Positions 8,163-17,002 of a stretch of 64,000 nt of DNA are shown in pieces. The stretch is taken from assembly GCF_013283645.1 (NCBI RefSeq), contig NZ_JABEKV010000003.1, positions 744,001 through 808,000 on the forward strand, given 5' to 3'. Position 1 is the first letter of the stretch; every line of letters starts with the position of its first letter. This DNA is from Sinorhizobium psoraleae. Its GTDB lineage: Bacteria > Pseudomonadota > Alphaproteobacteria > Rhizobiales > Rhizobiaceae. Under the pieces are notes generated by a model. It was given only the letters and a program-made list of their open reading frames with translations. It made no database searches and was not told the DNA's origin. Both the position numbers and the translations under genes were made by a program.

Positions 8163-10073
8163 ATGGAACGCAAACTCGCAGCAATCGTAGCAGGCGACAT
8201 CGTCGGCTACACGCGCCTGATGTCTGAGGACGAGTCCTCGACCTACGCCGCATTGCGCGCGGCCTTCAGCGGACTGATCATCCCTACCGTTGATAAACAC
8301 GGTGGTCGAACCTTCAAGACGACCGGGGACGGCTTTCTCGCGACATTCCCCAGCGTCAACGAGGCCCTCGATGCGGCGATCGAAATCCAGAACGGATTCC
8401 TCGAGCGGCCGTTTGACATGCGTCTCGGCATCAACCTCGGCGACGTCATAGAAGACAATGGCGACATGTTCGGTGATGGTGTGAACGTCGCCTCCCGGCT
8501 GGAGGCCATGGCCGAGCCAGCCAGCATTTTCGTCAGCGAGGCGGTGGTTCGTAGCGCCGACCGGAGCCGCAGCAAGCTTTTCTACAGTGTCGGGAGAAGG
8601 CAGGCCAAGAACATACGCGAGCCGCTCGCCGTCTATGCCGTTCGGATCGAACCCGGCCAAGGCAGCGGCCCGAATTGGATACGGCGGATTGGCCGCGGGC
8701 GAGCCTCTTTGCCTTACGCGGCGGGGGTGGCAGCGCTTGTCCTTGTCGTCGCCTTGCCCCAAATGCCCGCATTGAGAGCAATCGGCGCGGATATCAGCGA
8801 CAGTCTTCTGCGCCTGTCAGGCGGCGAGCCTGCAGATGCCCGGCCGTCTGTCGCGGTGCTGCCCTTTGACAATATGAGTGGCGAAGCCGACCAGGACTAT
8901 TTCTCCGACGGGCTGACCGAGGACATCATCGCCAATCTTGCGCGCAATCCCGAACTTCAGGTGATCGCACGCAATTCGACGTTCGCCCTGCGCGGTCAGG
9001 CGGAGGACATCCGCAGGATTGGGGAAAGACTGGGCGCGGGCTATGTGGTGGAAGGCAGTGCTCGACGCTCCGGCGACCAGCTTCGTGTGGTGGCACAGTT
9101 GATCGACGCGCGCAGCGGCGCGCATCTTTGGTCTCGCAGTTATGACCGCCGCGTCGAGGACATCTTCTCGGTCCAGACCGACCTGACGGCCGAGATCGTG
9201 TCGCATCTTGTGTCCTATGTTCGTGAATCGGAGGTCTCGAATGCGGCTGAACGCCCGACCGAAAACCTTCAGGCCTACGACCTCGTCCTGCAGGCGCGTG
9301 ACCGTTACGAACACGGCTCGAAGGATGCCGGGGCGCTGATTGCCGCCCGTGCGCTGCTTCATCGGGCCCTCGAGCTTGATCCCGGCTATGCCGCCGCGCG
9401 CGCCAATCTCGGAATGACCTATATCGTTGACTTCGCGCAGAAAATCAGCGGCAGGGCGACCATGACCGATGTGGAAACGGGTCTCAGCGAGACGCGCCAG
9501 GCCGTTCGGCTCGATCCAAATCTCGCTGTCGGCTATCAGGTCCTCAGTTTCGGCCTCTCCGTTACTGGCGACTACGCCGGTGCCATGCAGGCTGCACAAC
9601 GCTCGGTCGAGCTCAATCCGAACGATCCGGACAGCCTGATGGCGCTGGCGAAGGCGCAGGTGCGATTTGGCAGCTATGACGAGGCGGTGCGCAACGCCGA
9701 GCGGGCGCGCCGGCTGCATCCCATCGCACCAGAGTACTATACCTATGTCTACGGCCAGGCGCTCTACGCTGCCGGTCGTCTGGACGAAGCCGATCAGGTC
9801 TTGCGGGAATGCCTGATCCGTGCGCCGCGCGAGGCAGACTGCCTGCTGATACACACGGCGGTCCAGAGCCAGCGCGGAGACGTGCAAGGAGCGCAGCGCA
9901 CGATGGCGCGGCTGACGGACGTGAAACCTGAGTTTTCACTTGCGGATGAGCGCGCCAATCGTCGCTTCGGCGCCTCTCCGCTCATGGACCAGTTTCTCTC
10001 GCAACTGGCAGAGGCGAGGGCTCCGGACGTAACGAGTGGCTTCGTTTACCCGGGCCTTGGACCATTGCTGTAG
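8163..10073 (+). CDS. class III adenylate/guanylate cyclase with TM helix and TPR region
   Basis: A 636-residue protein. Numbered from the GTG one codon upstream, the N-terminal class III cyclase domain (about 1-165) has the two metal aspartates D13 (AGDIVGYTRL) and D57 (TTGDGFLATF). It also has the GDGVNVASR segment with the transition-state Asn and Arg. One membrane helix (about 184-202) follows. Next comes a TolB/FlgO-like domain starting SVAVLPFDNMSGEADQDYF (about 230-370), then helical TPR repeats to the end (for example ALELDPGYAAARANLGMTY). It is expected to make cAMP in the cytoplasm; the periplasmic half may sense a ligand or partner. ATG at 8163 is directly preceded by a possible GTG. 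Rhizobia carry many such cyclases. Confidence 0.9.
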   Translation: MERKLAAIVAGDIVGYTRLMSEDESSTYAALRAAFSGLIIPTVDKHGGRTFKTTGDGFLATFPSVNEALDAAIEIQNGFLERPFDMRLGINLGDVIEDNGDMFGDGVNVASRLEAMAEPASIFVSEAVVRSADRSRSKLFYSVGRRQAKNIREPLAVYAVRIEPGQGSGPNWIRRIGRGRASLPYAAGVAALVLVVALPQMPALRAIGADISDSLLRLSGGEPADARPSVAVLPFDNMSGEADQDYFSDGLTEDIIANLARNPELQVIARNSTFALRGQAEDIRRIGERLGAGYVVEGSARRSGDQLRVVAQLIDARSGAHLWSRSYDRRVEDIFSVQTDLTAEIVSHLVSYVRESEVSNAAERPTENLQAYDLVLQARDRYEHGSKDAGALIAARALLHRALELDPGYAAARANLGMTYIVDFAQKISGRATMTDVETGLSETRQAVRLDPNLAVGYQVLSFGLSVTGDYAGAMQAAQRSVELNPNDPDSLMALAKAQVRFGSYDEAVRNAERARRLHPIAPEYYTYVYGQALYAAGRLDEADQVLRECLIRAPREADCLLIHTAVQSQRGDVQGAQRTMARLTDVKPEFSLADERANRRFGASPLMDQFLSQLAEARAPDVTSGFVYPGLGPLL

Positions 10074-10120
10074 GGGCGGAACGCCGTGTGTTGTTGGCGT
10101 TCACGCATTCAGTGACGGAC

Positions 10121-10738
10121 TTACAGCCGGACATCCAAGAGCTTTGCAATCGAGTCGATTCCCAACTGAATCAGCTTCTCGACACCGCTCGGAGCTTCAT
10201 TCAAGCACGCCTCAATCCACAAGCCATCGAGGACGGCGTGGACGATGACGGTCGTGTTTTCTACTTCCGCGGCGGAAAGCGGCCGGCCTTCTGCTTCGAA
10301 GACGGCTGCTATCAGAGGTTCGGTGGCGCGTCGCAGGTCTAGATAGCTCTGGTCACGCACGGCCGCGATCAGCGGATCGACCCTGCTTTGGCTCACGAAC
10401 GTGGCCCAGAGAGAAAGCATCCTGTAGTCCGAGGCGGGAGCATCCAGGGTCGCGACGATGAAGCGGCGAAGGCGCTCATGCGGTGTGCCTTCGGTTGAGG
10501 TCAGCTCCCGCATCGATGCAGCAGTTATGAGCTCGATCGTCCTGCGGTAGGCGGCCACAATCAGGTTCGCCTTGGCGTCGAAATGATGCCGGATCAAACC
10601 GTTCGACACCCCAGCGCGCGCGGCGACGGCACGAACGGACGTCGCCTGGATGCCAAGCTCGGCAATGCACTCGAGCGTCGCCTCGATAAGGTCACGCTGC
10701 CGTCCGCTGTCTGGCAACCCGTTGTCGGAACTCTGCAT
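10121..10738 (-). CDS. TetR-family repressor, BetI-like
   Basis: A 205-residue one-component regulator with the N-terminal TetR helix-turn-helix (about residues 13-60: LIEATLECIAELG, TSVRAVAARAGVSNGLIRHH, FDAKANLIV) and a helical ligand domain resembling BetI (LSLWATFVSQSRVDPLI). BetI-type repressors respond to choline or related quaternary amines. It is divergent from a DgcA-like methylamine demethylase gene, and a perfect 36-base palindrome lies between them. It probably represses that gene and itself, releasing DNA when a methylated amine binds. Ligand identity is inferred from context. Confidence 0.88.
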   Translation of the reverse strand: MQSSDNGLPDSGRQRDLIEATLECIAELGIQATSVRAVAARAGVSNGLIRHHFDAKANLIVAAYRRTIELITAASMRELTSTEGTPHERLRRFIVATLDAPASDYRMLSLWATFVSQSRVDPLIAAVRDQSYLDLRRATEPLIAAVFEAEGRPLSAAEVENTTVIVHAVLDGLWIEACLNEAPSGVEKLIQLGIDSIAKLLDVRL

Positions 10739-10800
10739 ATCCGTACGCTCCCCCTGCTCGGCCTTATATACCCGATTGGCAGAGAGAATACATTCCTTCG

Positions 10801-10836
10801 ACTATACACTTGCATAGCGCTATGCAAGTGTATAGT
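10801..10836. promoter_or_regulatory. perfect 36-base palindromic operator
   Basis: Half-site ACTATACACTTGCATAGC is followed immediately by its exact reverse complement, with no spacer. It sits in the intergenic region between the divergent TetR gene (start 10738) and the DgcA-like gene (start near 11011). TetR dimers bind palindromes of this kind, so this is most likely the operator of the neighbouring regulator. As an RNA it would also form an 18-base-pair hairpin in the untranslated leader of the demethylase gene if transcription starts upstream of it. Confidence 0.8.
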
Positions 10837-11010
10837 GTCGCTGCCAATCAAGGGCAGCCGGGGAAGGCGCGCCTGAAAAGGGAACACGGGAACAGCATTC
10901 TTCTTCATGGCTGGATCGGGCATTGCCCGCGTCGCTACGATCGCGACGCGAAAGGTTCCGTCGTGCCTGAAGAAGTCCGCCGGCAGGCTGTGCTCGCCGG
11001 CTCTATCGGG

Positions 11011-13086
11011 ATGAGGCGAATGACAGCGAACGAGACTGCCAACAGACGTTACGACATTCTCTTCGAACCCGTGAAAATCGGCCCTGTCACGACGCGCAAC
11101 CGTTTCTACCAGGTACCGCACTGCAGCGGCATGGGGCATCGCTATCCAGAGGCCGATCTGTACATGCGGCGGATGAAGGCCGAGGGCGGCTGGGGAGTGG
11201 TCTCGACGCAGGAAACGGAAATACATCCCTCTTCCGACATTTCCCCGTCCAACCAGGGACGGATCTGGGACGACCGCGATGCTGATAGACTGAAAGAACT
11301 GACGGAGGCGGTTCACGAGCGCGGCAGCCTCGCAGCGATCCAGCTCGTCCATAACGGCATCCATACCGCCAATCGGCTGACCCGCATCGCGCCCTACGGC
11401 CCTTCGGATATGGTGGTGGATGTCGAGGACCCGGTACAGGCCCGCGCGATGGACAAGAGCGACATCGCGGCCTTCCGTCAATGGCATCGCGATGCGGCGC
11501 TCAGGGCCAAACGTGCCGGCTTCGACATCATATATGTCTATGCCGGCCACGACATGACGCTGCTCCAGCATTTCCTGCTGAAACGGCACAATTCGCGCAC
11601 TGACGAGTATGGCGGCAGCTTCGAAAATCGTCTGAGACTGTTCCGGGAGGTGCTTGCCGACACCCGCGACGCGGTCGGCGACCGCTGCGCCGTCGCTGTC
11701 CGTTTCGCCGTCGAGGAACTGCTCGGCGCCGACGGATTGCAGCATGATGGCGAAGGGCATGACGTCGTCGCAGCCCTCGCCGACGAACCCGATCTATGGG
11801 ACGTCAACCTCTCGAACTGGTCCAACGACAGCCAGACCGCCCGTTTCTCCCAGGAGGGCTTTCAGGAAGAGTATGTCTCCTTCGTCAAGAAGCTCACGAC
11901 GAAGCCCGTCGTCGGCGTCGGCCGCTACACGTCGCCCGATGCCATGGTCCGGGCAATCAAGACGGGCGTACTTGATCTCATCGGTGCCGCGCGCCCCTCG
12001 ATCTCCGATCCCTTCCTGCCGAAGAAGATCGAAGAAGGCCGGATCGACGACATTCGCGAATGCATCGGTTGCAACATCTGCACCGCAAGCGACAACACCG
12101 TCGTTCCGCTTCGTTGCACCCAGAACCCCACGGTTGGGGAAGAGTGGCGCAAGGGATGGCATCCGGAAATCATTCCGCCGCTGGCCCGGCCCCAATCGGT
12201 GCTCGTCATCGGCGGAGGCCCGGCCGGTCTCGAAGCCGCGCGGGCGCTCGCCCAGCGGGGGGCCGACGTGACGGTTGCGGAGGCATCCCGCGAATGGGGG
12301 GGACGCGTCACCAAGGAAGCCAGGCTGCCGGGTCTTGCAACCTGGGCCCGCGTTCGGGACTGGCGAATGAACCAGCTTCGCCAGGCCCCCAATGTGGAGC
12401 TCTATCTCGATAGCCCACTCACGGCGGACGACGTGCTGTCTTACGGGATCCAGCACGTCGCGATCGCGACCGGCGCCCGGTGGCGGACCGACGGGGTCGG
12501 GCGCACCCATCGTTCGCCGTTACCGTTTCTCAACGGCGACGCGGTCGTCGGCGTCGATGCGCTCCTCAGCGAAGGGGCATCGGCTTTGGTCAATGATGGT
12601 CCGGTCGTCGTCTTCGATGACGACCGCTACTACATGGCGAGCGTCCTGGCAGAAATGATCGCGCTATCAGGGCGGAAGGTCACCTTCGTCACCCCTGCGT
12701 CGATCGTTGCGCCCTGGACGGAGCATACGCTGGAGCAGCGGCGGGTCCAAACCCGGCTGATCGACCTCGGCATCGACATCATCCCGCTGCATCAGTTGAG
12801 CGGACTGACGCAAAGCGTCTTTACGATCGAATGCATCTATTCCGGCAGGAAGCGGGAGATTGCCTGCGCGGCAGTCGTCCCCGTCACGGCAAGACTTCCT
12901 TCCGATCGGCTCTGGCATGAACTCGCCGCGGTATCGGACGGCTGGGCTGACCACGGCATCGAAACCGTCGAAAGGATCGGGGACTGTCTCGCCCCCGGGA
13001 TCATCGCCGCTGCCAACTATGCTGGGCATTTCTACGCCAGGAAATTGGCGCGGGCGATCGTCGACGATTACGATGCCTATCGCTGA
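11011..13086 (+). CDS. dgcA: DgcA-like NADH:flavin oxidoreductase / dimethylglycine-type N-demethylase
   Basis: A 691-residue member of the trimethylamine/dimethylamine dehydrogenase family. An FMN TIM barrel (about 10-360; RNRFYQVPHCSGMG, HNSRTDEYGGSFENR) is followed by a [4Fe-4S] motif CxxCxxC-x11-C (CIGCNICTASDNTVVPLRC). An ADP/FAD-binding domain comes next (VLVIGGGPAGLEAARALAQR). Members demethylate methylated amines; DgcA acts on dimethylglycine. The nearby soxBDAG operon, which uses the next intermediate sarcosine, supports that reading, but trimethylamine- or stachydrine-type substrates are possible. The frame is open upstream to 10810; alignment places the start at 11011 or 11020. A TetR gene is divergent. 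Confidence 0.8.
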   Translation: MRRMTANETANRRYDILFEPVKIGPVTTRNRFYQVPHCSGMGHRYPEADLYMRRMKAEGGWGVVSTQETEIHPSSDISPSNQGRIWDDRDADRLKELTEAVHERGSLAAIQLVHNGIHTANRLTRIAPYGPSDMVVDVEDPVQARAMDKSDIAAFRQWHRDAALRAKRAGFDIIYVYAGHDMTLLQHFLLKRHNSRTDEYGGSFENRLRLFREVLADTRDAVGDRCAVAVRFAVEELLGADGLQHDGEGHDVVAALADEPDLWDVNLSNWSNDSQTARFSQEGFQEEYVSFVKKLTTKPVVGVGRYTSPDAMVRAIKTGVLDLIGAARPSISDPFLPKKIEEGRIDDIRECIGCNICTASDNTVVPLRCTQNPTVGEEWRKGWHPEIIPPLARPQSVLVIGGGPAGLEAARALAQRGADVTVAEASREWGGRVTKEARLPGLATWARVRDWRMNQLRQAPNVELYLDSPLTADDVLSYGIQHVAIATGARWRTDGVGRTHRSPLPFLNGDAVVGVDALLSEGASALVNDGPVVVFDDDRYYMASVLAEMIALSGRKVTFVTPASIVAPWTEHTLEQRRVQTRLIDLGIDIIPLHQLSGLTQSVFTIECIYSGRKREIACAAVVPVTARLPSDRLWHELAAVSDGWADHGIETVERIGDCLAPGIIAAANYAGHFYARKLARAIVDDYDAYR

Positions 13087-13207
13087 CGTTAACTCGGCTC
13101 CTTACCGCTCAGGCTAAAGGAATCCGCAAGGCAAAGCGCAGTGGTGGTCGTCTCGACCGGCCCGGCGAAAGCCGGGGAGTGATCGCGTCGTTTTGAAAAG
13201 ACGCAGT

Positions 13208-13744
13208 TCAGGCGAATTCCGCGCTCATACGCACGAGGTCTTCCCACAGACTTTCGGCAAAGCCGCGCAGGACCATGATCTCGAAAACGGCAATCTCGAT
13301 GCGCGTGAGATGCACGGAGACATGCCCGAGCAGGGTCATGGCGGACGTGCCGACGGGGAATGCGCCGGGATCGAGATCAACCGCCGTGCCCTTGGCGAGC
13401 ATTCGCTCCACCATAGTGCCTTCGACGCGGATGCGAATGCGCCCGTGGCTCTGGTCGACTGCCGTCGCATGCGGCTGAAGCGCTGCCGAGAGCGCAGCGA
13501 ACTCGTCCCGAGAGAGCGGCGCGTCGCCGACGATGAACCATTGCCCGGGGCCGGCGGCATGCACGGCACGGTGCGCGGGCCCTGCGGCTTTTTCCAGCAC
13601 GCCGGAGAGGTCGGGAGCATGGGGCCGCCGGCCGAGAACCTGAACGACGTGGCCTTCCGGCATGGCGGTTAATGAGACGCCGCGTGAAGCCGGTCCGGTC
13701 GCCGAACCGAGCGCCGGGCGAAGTGCAATTCGGAAATCAGACAT
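13208..13744 (-). CDS. soxG: sarcosine oxidase gamma subunit
   Basis: A 178-residue subunit with the SoxG layout (VSLTAMPEGHVVQVLGRR near the start, AAGPGQWFIVG mid-protein, and a C-terminal helix FEIMVLRGFAESLWEDLVR). It is the fourth gene of soxBDAG and overlaps the end of soxA by eight bases, which suggests translational coupling. The gamma subunit has no cofactor and closes the heterotetramer that oxidises sarcosine to glycine and 5,10-methylene-tetrahydrofolate plus peroxide in the cytoplasm. Confidence 0.9.
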   Translation of the reverse strand: MSDFRIALRPALGSATGPASRGVSLTAMPEGHVVQVLGRRPHAPDLSGVLEKAAGPAHRAVHAAGPGQWFIVGDAPLSRDEFAALSAALQPHATAVDQSHGRIRIRVEGTMVERMLAKGTAVDLDPGAFPVGTSAMTLLGHVSVHLTRIEIAVFEIMVLRGFAESLWEDLVRMSAEFA

Positions 13745-16700
13745 GGAGCCTCTCGTTCGTGGGATCGACGAAGGTCGGATCGCAGAGGATGGCGGGCGTG
13801 TATTCGCTTTTCAGCCCATTCCAGACCACGACTTCCTCGCCGAGGCGCTCCGGTCCGCGTTTGACGAGCGCGAGGCCGATCGTGCAGCCGACATGCGGCG
13901 AGAAGGCGCTCGACGTGATATAGCCTTGATCGTTCTCGAGCGTCGGCGCTGCGTTCTTCTCCAGGATGTGCGAGCCCGTCTTGAACGATGCGGTTGGGTC
14001 AAGAGGGCGCACACCGACGAGACGGAGCCGGTCGGAGGCCTTCAAGCCTTCCCGCTCCAGCATAGCCTTGCCGATGAAATCAGCCTTTGTCGCGGAGACC
14101 AGCTTGCCGAAGCCGAGATCATCCGGGATGACGGTGCCGTTTATTTCCGAATGGGTGACATGGCCCTTCTCGATGCGCAAGACACCGAGCGCTTCCGTCC
14201 CGTACGGCTGGAGACCGTATTCGGCGCCCGCATCCATCAAGATATCGGCGACGCTTTCCGCATAGCCGGCGGGTACGGCCAGTTCATAGGCAAGCTCGCC
14301 CGAGAAGGAGATGCGGAAGAGGCGTGCGTGCAATTTGCCGCCGCAAAGCGAGACTTCCTTCGCAGCAAGGAACGGGAAAGCCGCACTGGAGATGTCGTCG
14401 TCGACGATCTTCTCCAGGACCAGCCGAGCCTTCGGTCCGGCGATCGCCATCTGCGCCCATTGATCGGTGGCCGAGGCGAGACGGACATCGAGCTCGGGCC
14501 AAAGTGCCTGGGCGCAAAATTCGAGATGGTTCATGACACCCGCCGCATAGGCGGTCGTCGTCGTCATGAAGAAATGCTCTTCGCCGAGCCGGCTCGTCGT
14601 GCCGTCGTCGTAGATGAAGCCGTCCTCGCGAAGCATGAGCCCGTAGCGCGCCTTGCCGACCGGCAGCTTCAAGAAAGCGTTGCAATAGATCCGGTTCAGG
14701 AATTCCGCGGCGTCCGCCCCGAAGATCTCGATCTTGCCGAGCGTCGACACGTCGCAGAGCCCGACGTTCTGCCGGACGTTGACGACCTCGCGATCGACAC
14801 TTTCGCGCCAGGTCTTTTCGCCGCCGCGCGGAAACCAGGCCGACCGGTACCAGAGCCCCGTCTCGACGAAGATCGCGCCGTTCTTGGCAGCCCAGTCATG
14901 CAGCGGCGACTTGCGGACCGGCTGGAAATGAAACCCGGAATGTGCGCCGGTCAGCGCACCGAACGACACCGGGGTATAGAAAGGGCGGAATGTCGTCGTT
15001 CCGACCTCGGCAGGCGAAACGCCGCGTGCTTCGGCGAGAAGCCCGATCGCGTTTACGTTCGAGAGCTTGCCCTGATCCGTCGCCATGCCGCTGGTCGTAT
15101 AGCGCTTGGCGAGTTCCACATGGCCGTAGCCCTCGCGGACCGCAAGGCCGATATCCTTGAGATGCACGTCGTTCTGAAAGTCGACGAAGGCCTTGCCCTT
15201 GATGCCGGGGATCGACCAGAGAGGTTTTGCCGGGCGGCTTTCCTCTTCCGCCTCGACGTTCGGCAATGTCGCGGGCCGGCAGGAGAAACCGAGCTCGCAG
15301 AGGATTGCCATGGTTTGCGCGGAACCCTCCTGCATGCACGCGGCAATGCCGGCCGTCGCAGCCGCGGCGCCGGCAATCCTAAGGCCCTTCAGATCTTGAG
15401 GCGCGAGAAAGGCGGCCTTTTCCTCCGACCAGAACGGTTTGCTGCCCCGAAGGCAGGCGAGATGGATGATCGGGCTGAAGCCCCCCGCGATGGCGAGGGC
15501 ATCCACCGCGATCGTTTCCGACCGGCCGTCGCGCAGGACCTCGATGGCCGACACCGATTTGCTGCCCTTTGTTCGGGAGACAACCGCGTTTGCGATCAGC
15601 CGCGCCCTTCCGCGATAGCTGAGGGCCGCCGTCGGTCGGCTGTCGACGACGGCGGTGACCTCGACGCCGGCCGCTTCGAGATCGCGCGCGAGAAGATAGC
15701 CGCTGTCGTTGGAGGTGAAGATGGCGGTCGCCTTGCCTGGTGCGACCCCATATCGGTTGAGATAGGCGCGCATTGCGCTTGCCGTCATCACGCCGGGGCG
15801 GTCGTTGCCGCCGAAGACCAGCGGGCGCTCTTCGGCGCCGGTTGCAAGCAGAGCCTGTTTCGCGACGATGCGCCACAGCCGCTCGACCGGCAGATGGCTC
15901 GCCGGGTCGCGTACATGCTTCTGCACGCGTTCGACCGCGCCGAAGACGTTGCCGTCGTACCAGCCGAAGACGGTCGTTCGCGTCATGAGCCGAACATTGG
16001 GCATCGACTGCAGTTCGGCGCCCGCCCCGTCTGCGAAGTCGCTTGCCGTCTTGCCATCGATCATGGCGGTGTCGAAAAGCAGCGATCCGCCCGGCATCGA
16101 GCCTTCGTCGACGAGAATGACCCTGGCGCCGGCGCGCCCGGCAGTCAGCGCCGCGGCGAGCCCAGCCGGACCGGCGCCGACGACGAGCAGGTCGCAATGC
16201 GCCCAACTCTTCTCGTAACTGTCGGGGTCCGCTTCGTGCGTTGCCTTGCCGAGGCCGGCGGCCCTTCGGATGAAGGGCTCGTAGAGCTTCTCCCAAAGCG
16301 GCGCCGGCCACATGAATGTCTTGTAGTAGAAACCGGCGCCAAGGAATGGCGACAGGAGTCCATTCAGGGCGCCGACGTCGAAATCGAGCGACGGCCAACG
16401 GTTCTGGCTCCTGGCTTCAAGTCCCTCATAAAGTTCCTGGACGGTGGCACGCGTGTTTGGCTCGGTGCGTCCGCGGCGGCCGATGGTGACGAGCGCATTC
16501 GGCTCGGACGCGCCCGCTGTCAGAATGCCGCGTGGGCGATGATATTTAAAGCTCCGGCCGACGAGCATCTGTCCATTGGCAAGCAGGGCGGAGGCAAGCG
16601 TGTCGCCTTCAAAACCCTGCATAGGCTTGCCATCGAAGCTGAAGGCGAGCGGCGCGCCGCGATCGACAAGACCACCCTTGGCGAGGCGATAGGAGGTCAT
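13737..16700 (-). CDS. soxA: sarcosine oxidase alpha subunit
   Basis: A 987-residue alpha subunit of full family length. The N-terminal region has the ferredoxin-like fold lacking cluster cysteines (QGFEGDTLASALLANGQM). An NAD-binding Rossmann domain begins LLVVGAGPAGLAAALTAGRA. The C-terminal third is a GcvT-like folate domain (for example QWAQMAIAGPKARLVLEKIV and SFSGELAYELAVPAGYA), where the methyl-derived formaldehyde is passed to tetrahydrofolate. The ATG overlaps the soxD stop by four bases, and the end overlaps soxG. It belongs to a tight four-gene operon behind the GlxA/AraC-type regulator. Confidence 0.95.
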   Translation of the reverse strand: MTSYRLAKGGLVDRGAPLAFSFDGKPMQGFEGDTLASALLANGQMLVGRSFKYHRPRGILTAGASEPNALVTIGRRGRTEPNTRATVQELYEGLEARSQNRWPSLDFDVGALNGLLSPFLGAGFYYKTFMWPAPLWEKLYEPFIRRAAGLGKATHEADPDSYEKSWAHCDLLVVGAGPAGLAAALTAGRAGARVILVDEGSMPGGSLLFDTAMIDGKTASDFADGAGAELQSMPNVRLMTRTTVFGWYDGNVFGAVERVQKHVRDPASHLPVERLWRIVAKQALLATGAEERPLVFGGNDRPGVMTASAMRAYLNRYGVAPGKATAIFTSNDSGYLLARDLEAAGVEVTAVVDSRPTAALSYRGRARLIANAVVSRTKGSKSVSAIEVLRDGRSETIAVDALAIAGGFSPIIHLACLRGSKPFWSEEKAAFLAPQDLKGLRIAGAAAATAGIAACMQEGSAQTMAILCELGFSCRPATLPNVEAEEESRPAKPLWSIPGIKGKAFVDFQNDVHLKDIGLAVREGYGHVELAKRYTTSGMATDQGKLSNVNAIGLLAEARGVSPAEVGTTTFRPFYTPVSFGALTGAHSGFHFQPVRKSPLHDWAAKNGAIFVETGLWYRSAWFPRGGEKTWRESVDREVVNVRQNVGLCDVSTLGKIEIFGADAAEFLNRIYCNAFLKLPVGKARYGLMLREDGFIYDDGTTSRLGEEHFFMTTTTAYAAGVMNHLEFCAQALWPELDVRLASATDQWAQMAIAGPKARLVLEKIVDDDISSAAFPFLAAKEVSLCGGKLHARLFRISFSGELAYELAVPAGYAESVADILMDAGAEYGLQPYGTEALGVLRIEKGHVTHSEINGTVIPDDLGFGKLVSATKADFIGKAMLEREGLKASDRLRLVGVRPLDPTASFKTGSHILEKNAAPTLENDQGYITSSAFSPHVGCTIGLALVKRGPERLGEEVVVWNGLKSEYTPAILCDPTFVDPTNERLHV

Positions 16701-16975
16701 GGCCGGACCCCCGCCAGTTTTGCGGCGGCGGCATCCAGACAGAGTTCGACCTCATGGCTCGCCGTGTCCCGGGTCACCACCAGCCAGCGGCGGCAACCGG
16801 AGGTATGATGCCAGTATTCCCGATGGATGCCCCTCGGATTGTCGCGCAGATAGACATACTCCGTCCACGCCTGATGGCCGGCGTCGGGCGCTGGGCGGGA
16901 TAGAACCGCACCCTTGATCGCGAACTCTTCCTTGGGCCGTACGCCGCAATGAGGGCACGAAATGAGACTTGCCAC
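16697..16975 (-). CDS. soxD: sarcosine oxidase delta subunit
   Basis: A 92-residue zinc-binding subunit. The four expected ligands are visible: two Cys in the N-terminal CPHCG and a His and Cys in the HHTSGC segment. Length and the GIHREYWHHTSGCRRW motif fit SoxD exactly. It lies between soxB and soxA with short spacing or overlap, as in other soxBDAG operons. It contributes structurally to the heterotetramer. Confidence 0.93.
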   Translation of the reverse strand: MASLISCPHCGVRPKEEFAIKGAVLSRPAPDAGHQAWTEYVYLRDNPRGIHREYWHHTSGCRRWLVVTRDTASHEVELCLDAAAAKLAGVRP

Positions 16976-17002
16976 GCTTGTCTATCCTCTTTTGCGGGTT
17001 GC

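Noticed and set aside
13662-16808. 1048-residue plus-strand frame opposite soxA
   Set aside because: It is the antisense shadow of soxA, with Arg/Gly/Ala-rich composition and no family features; soxA has complete motifs and full length.
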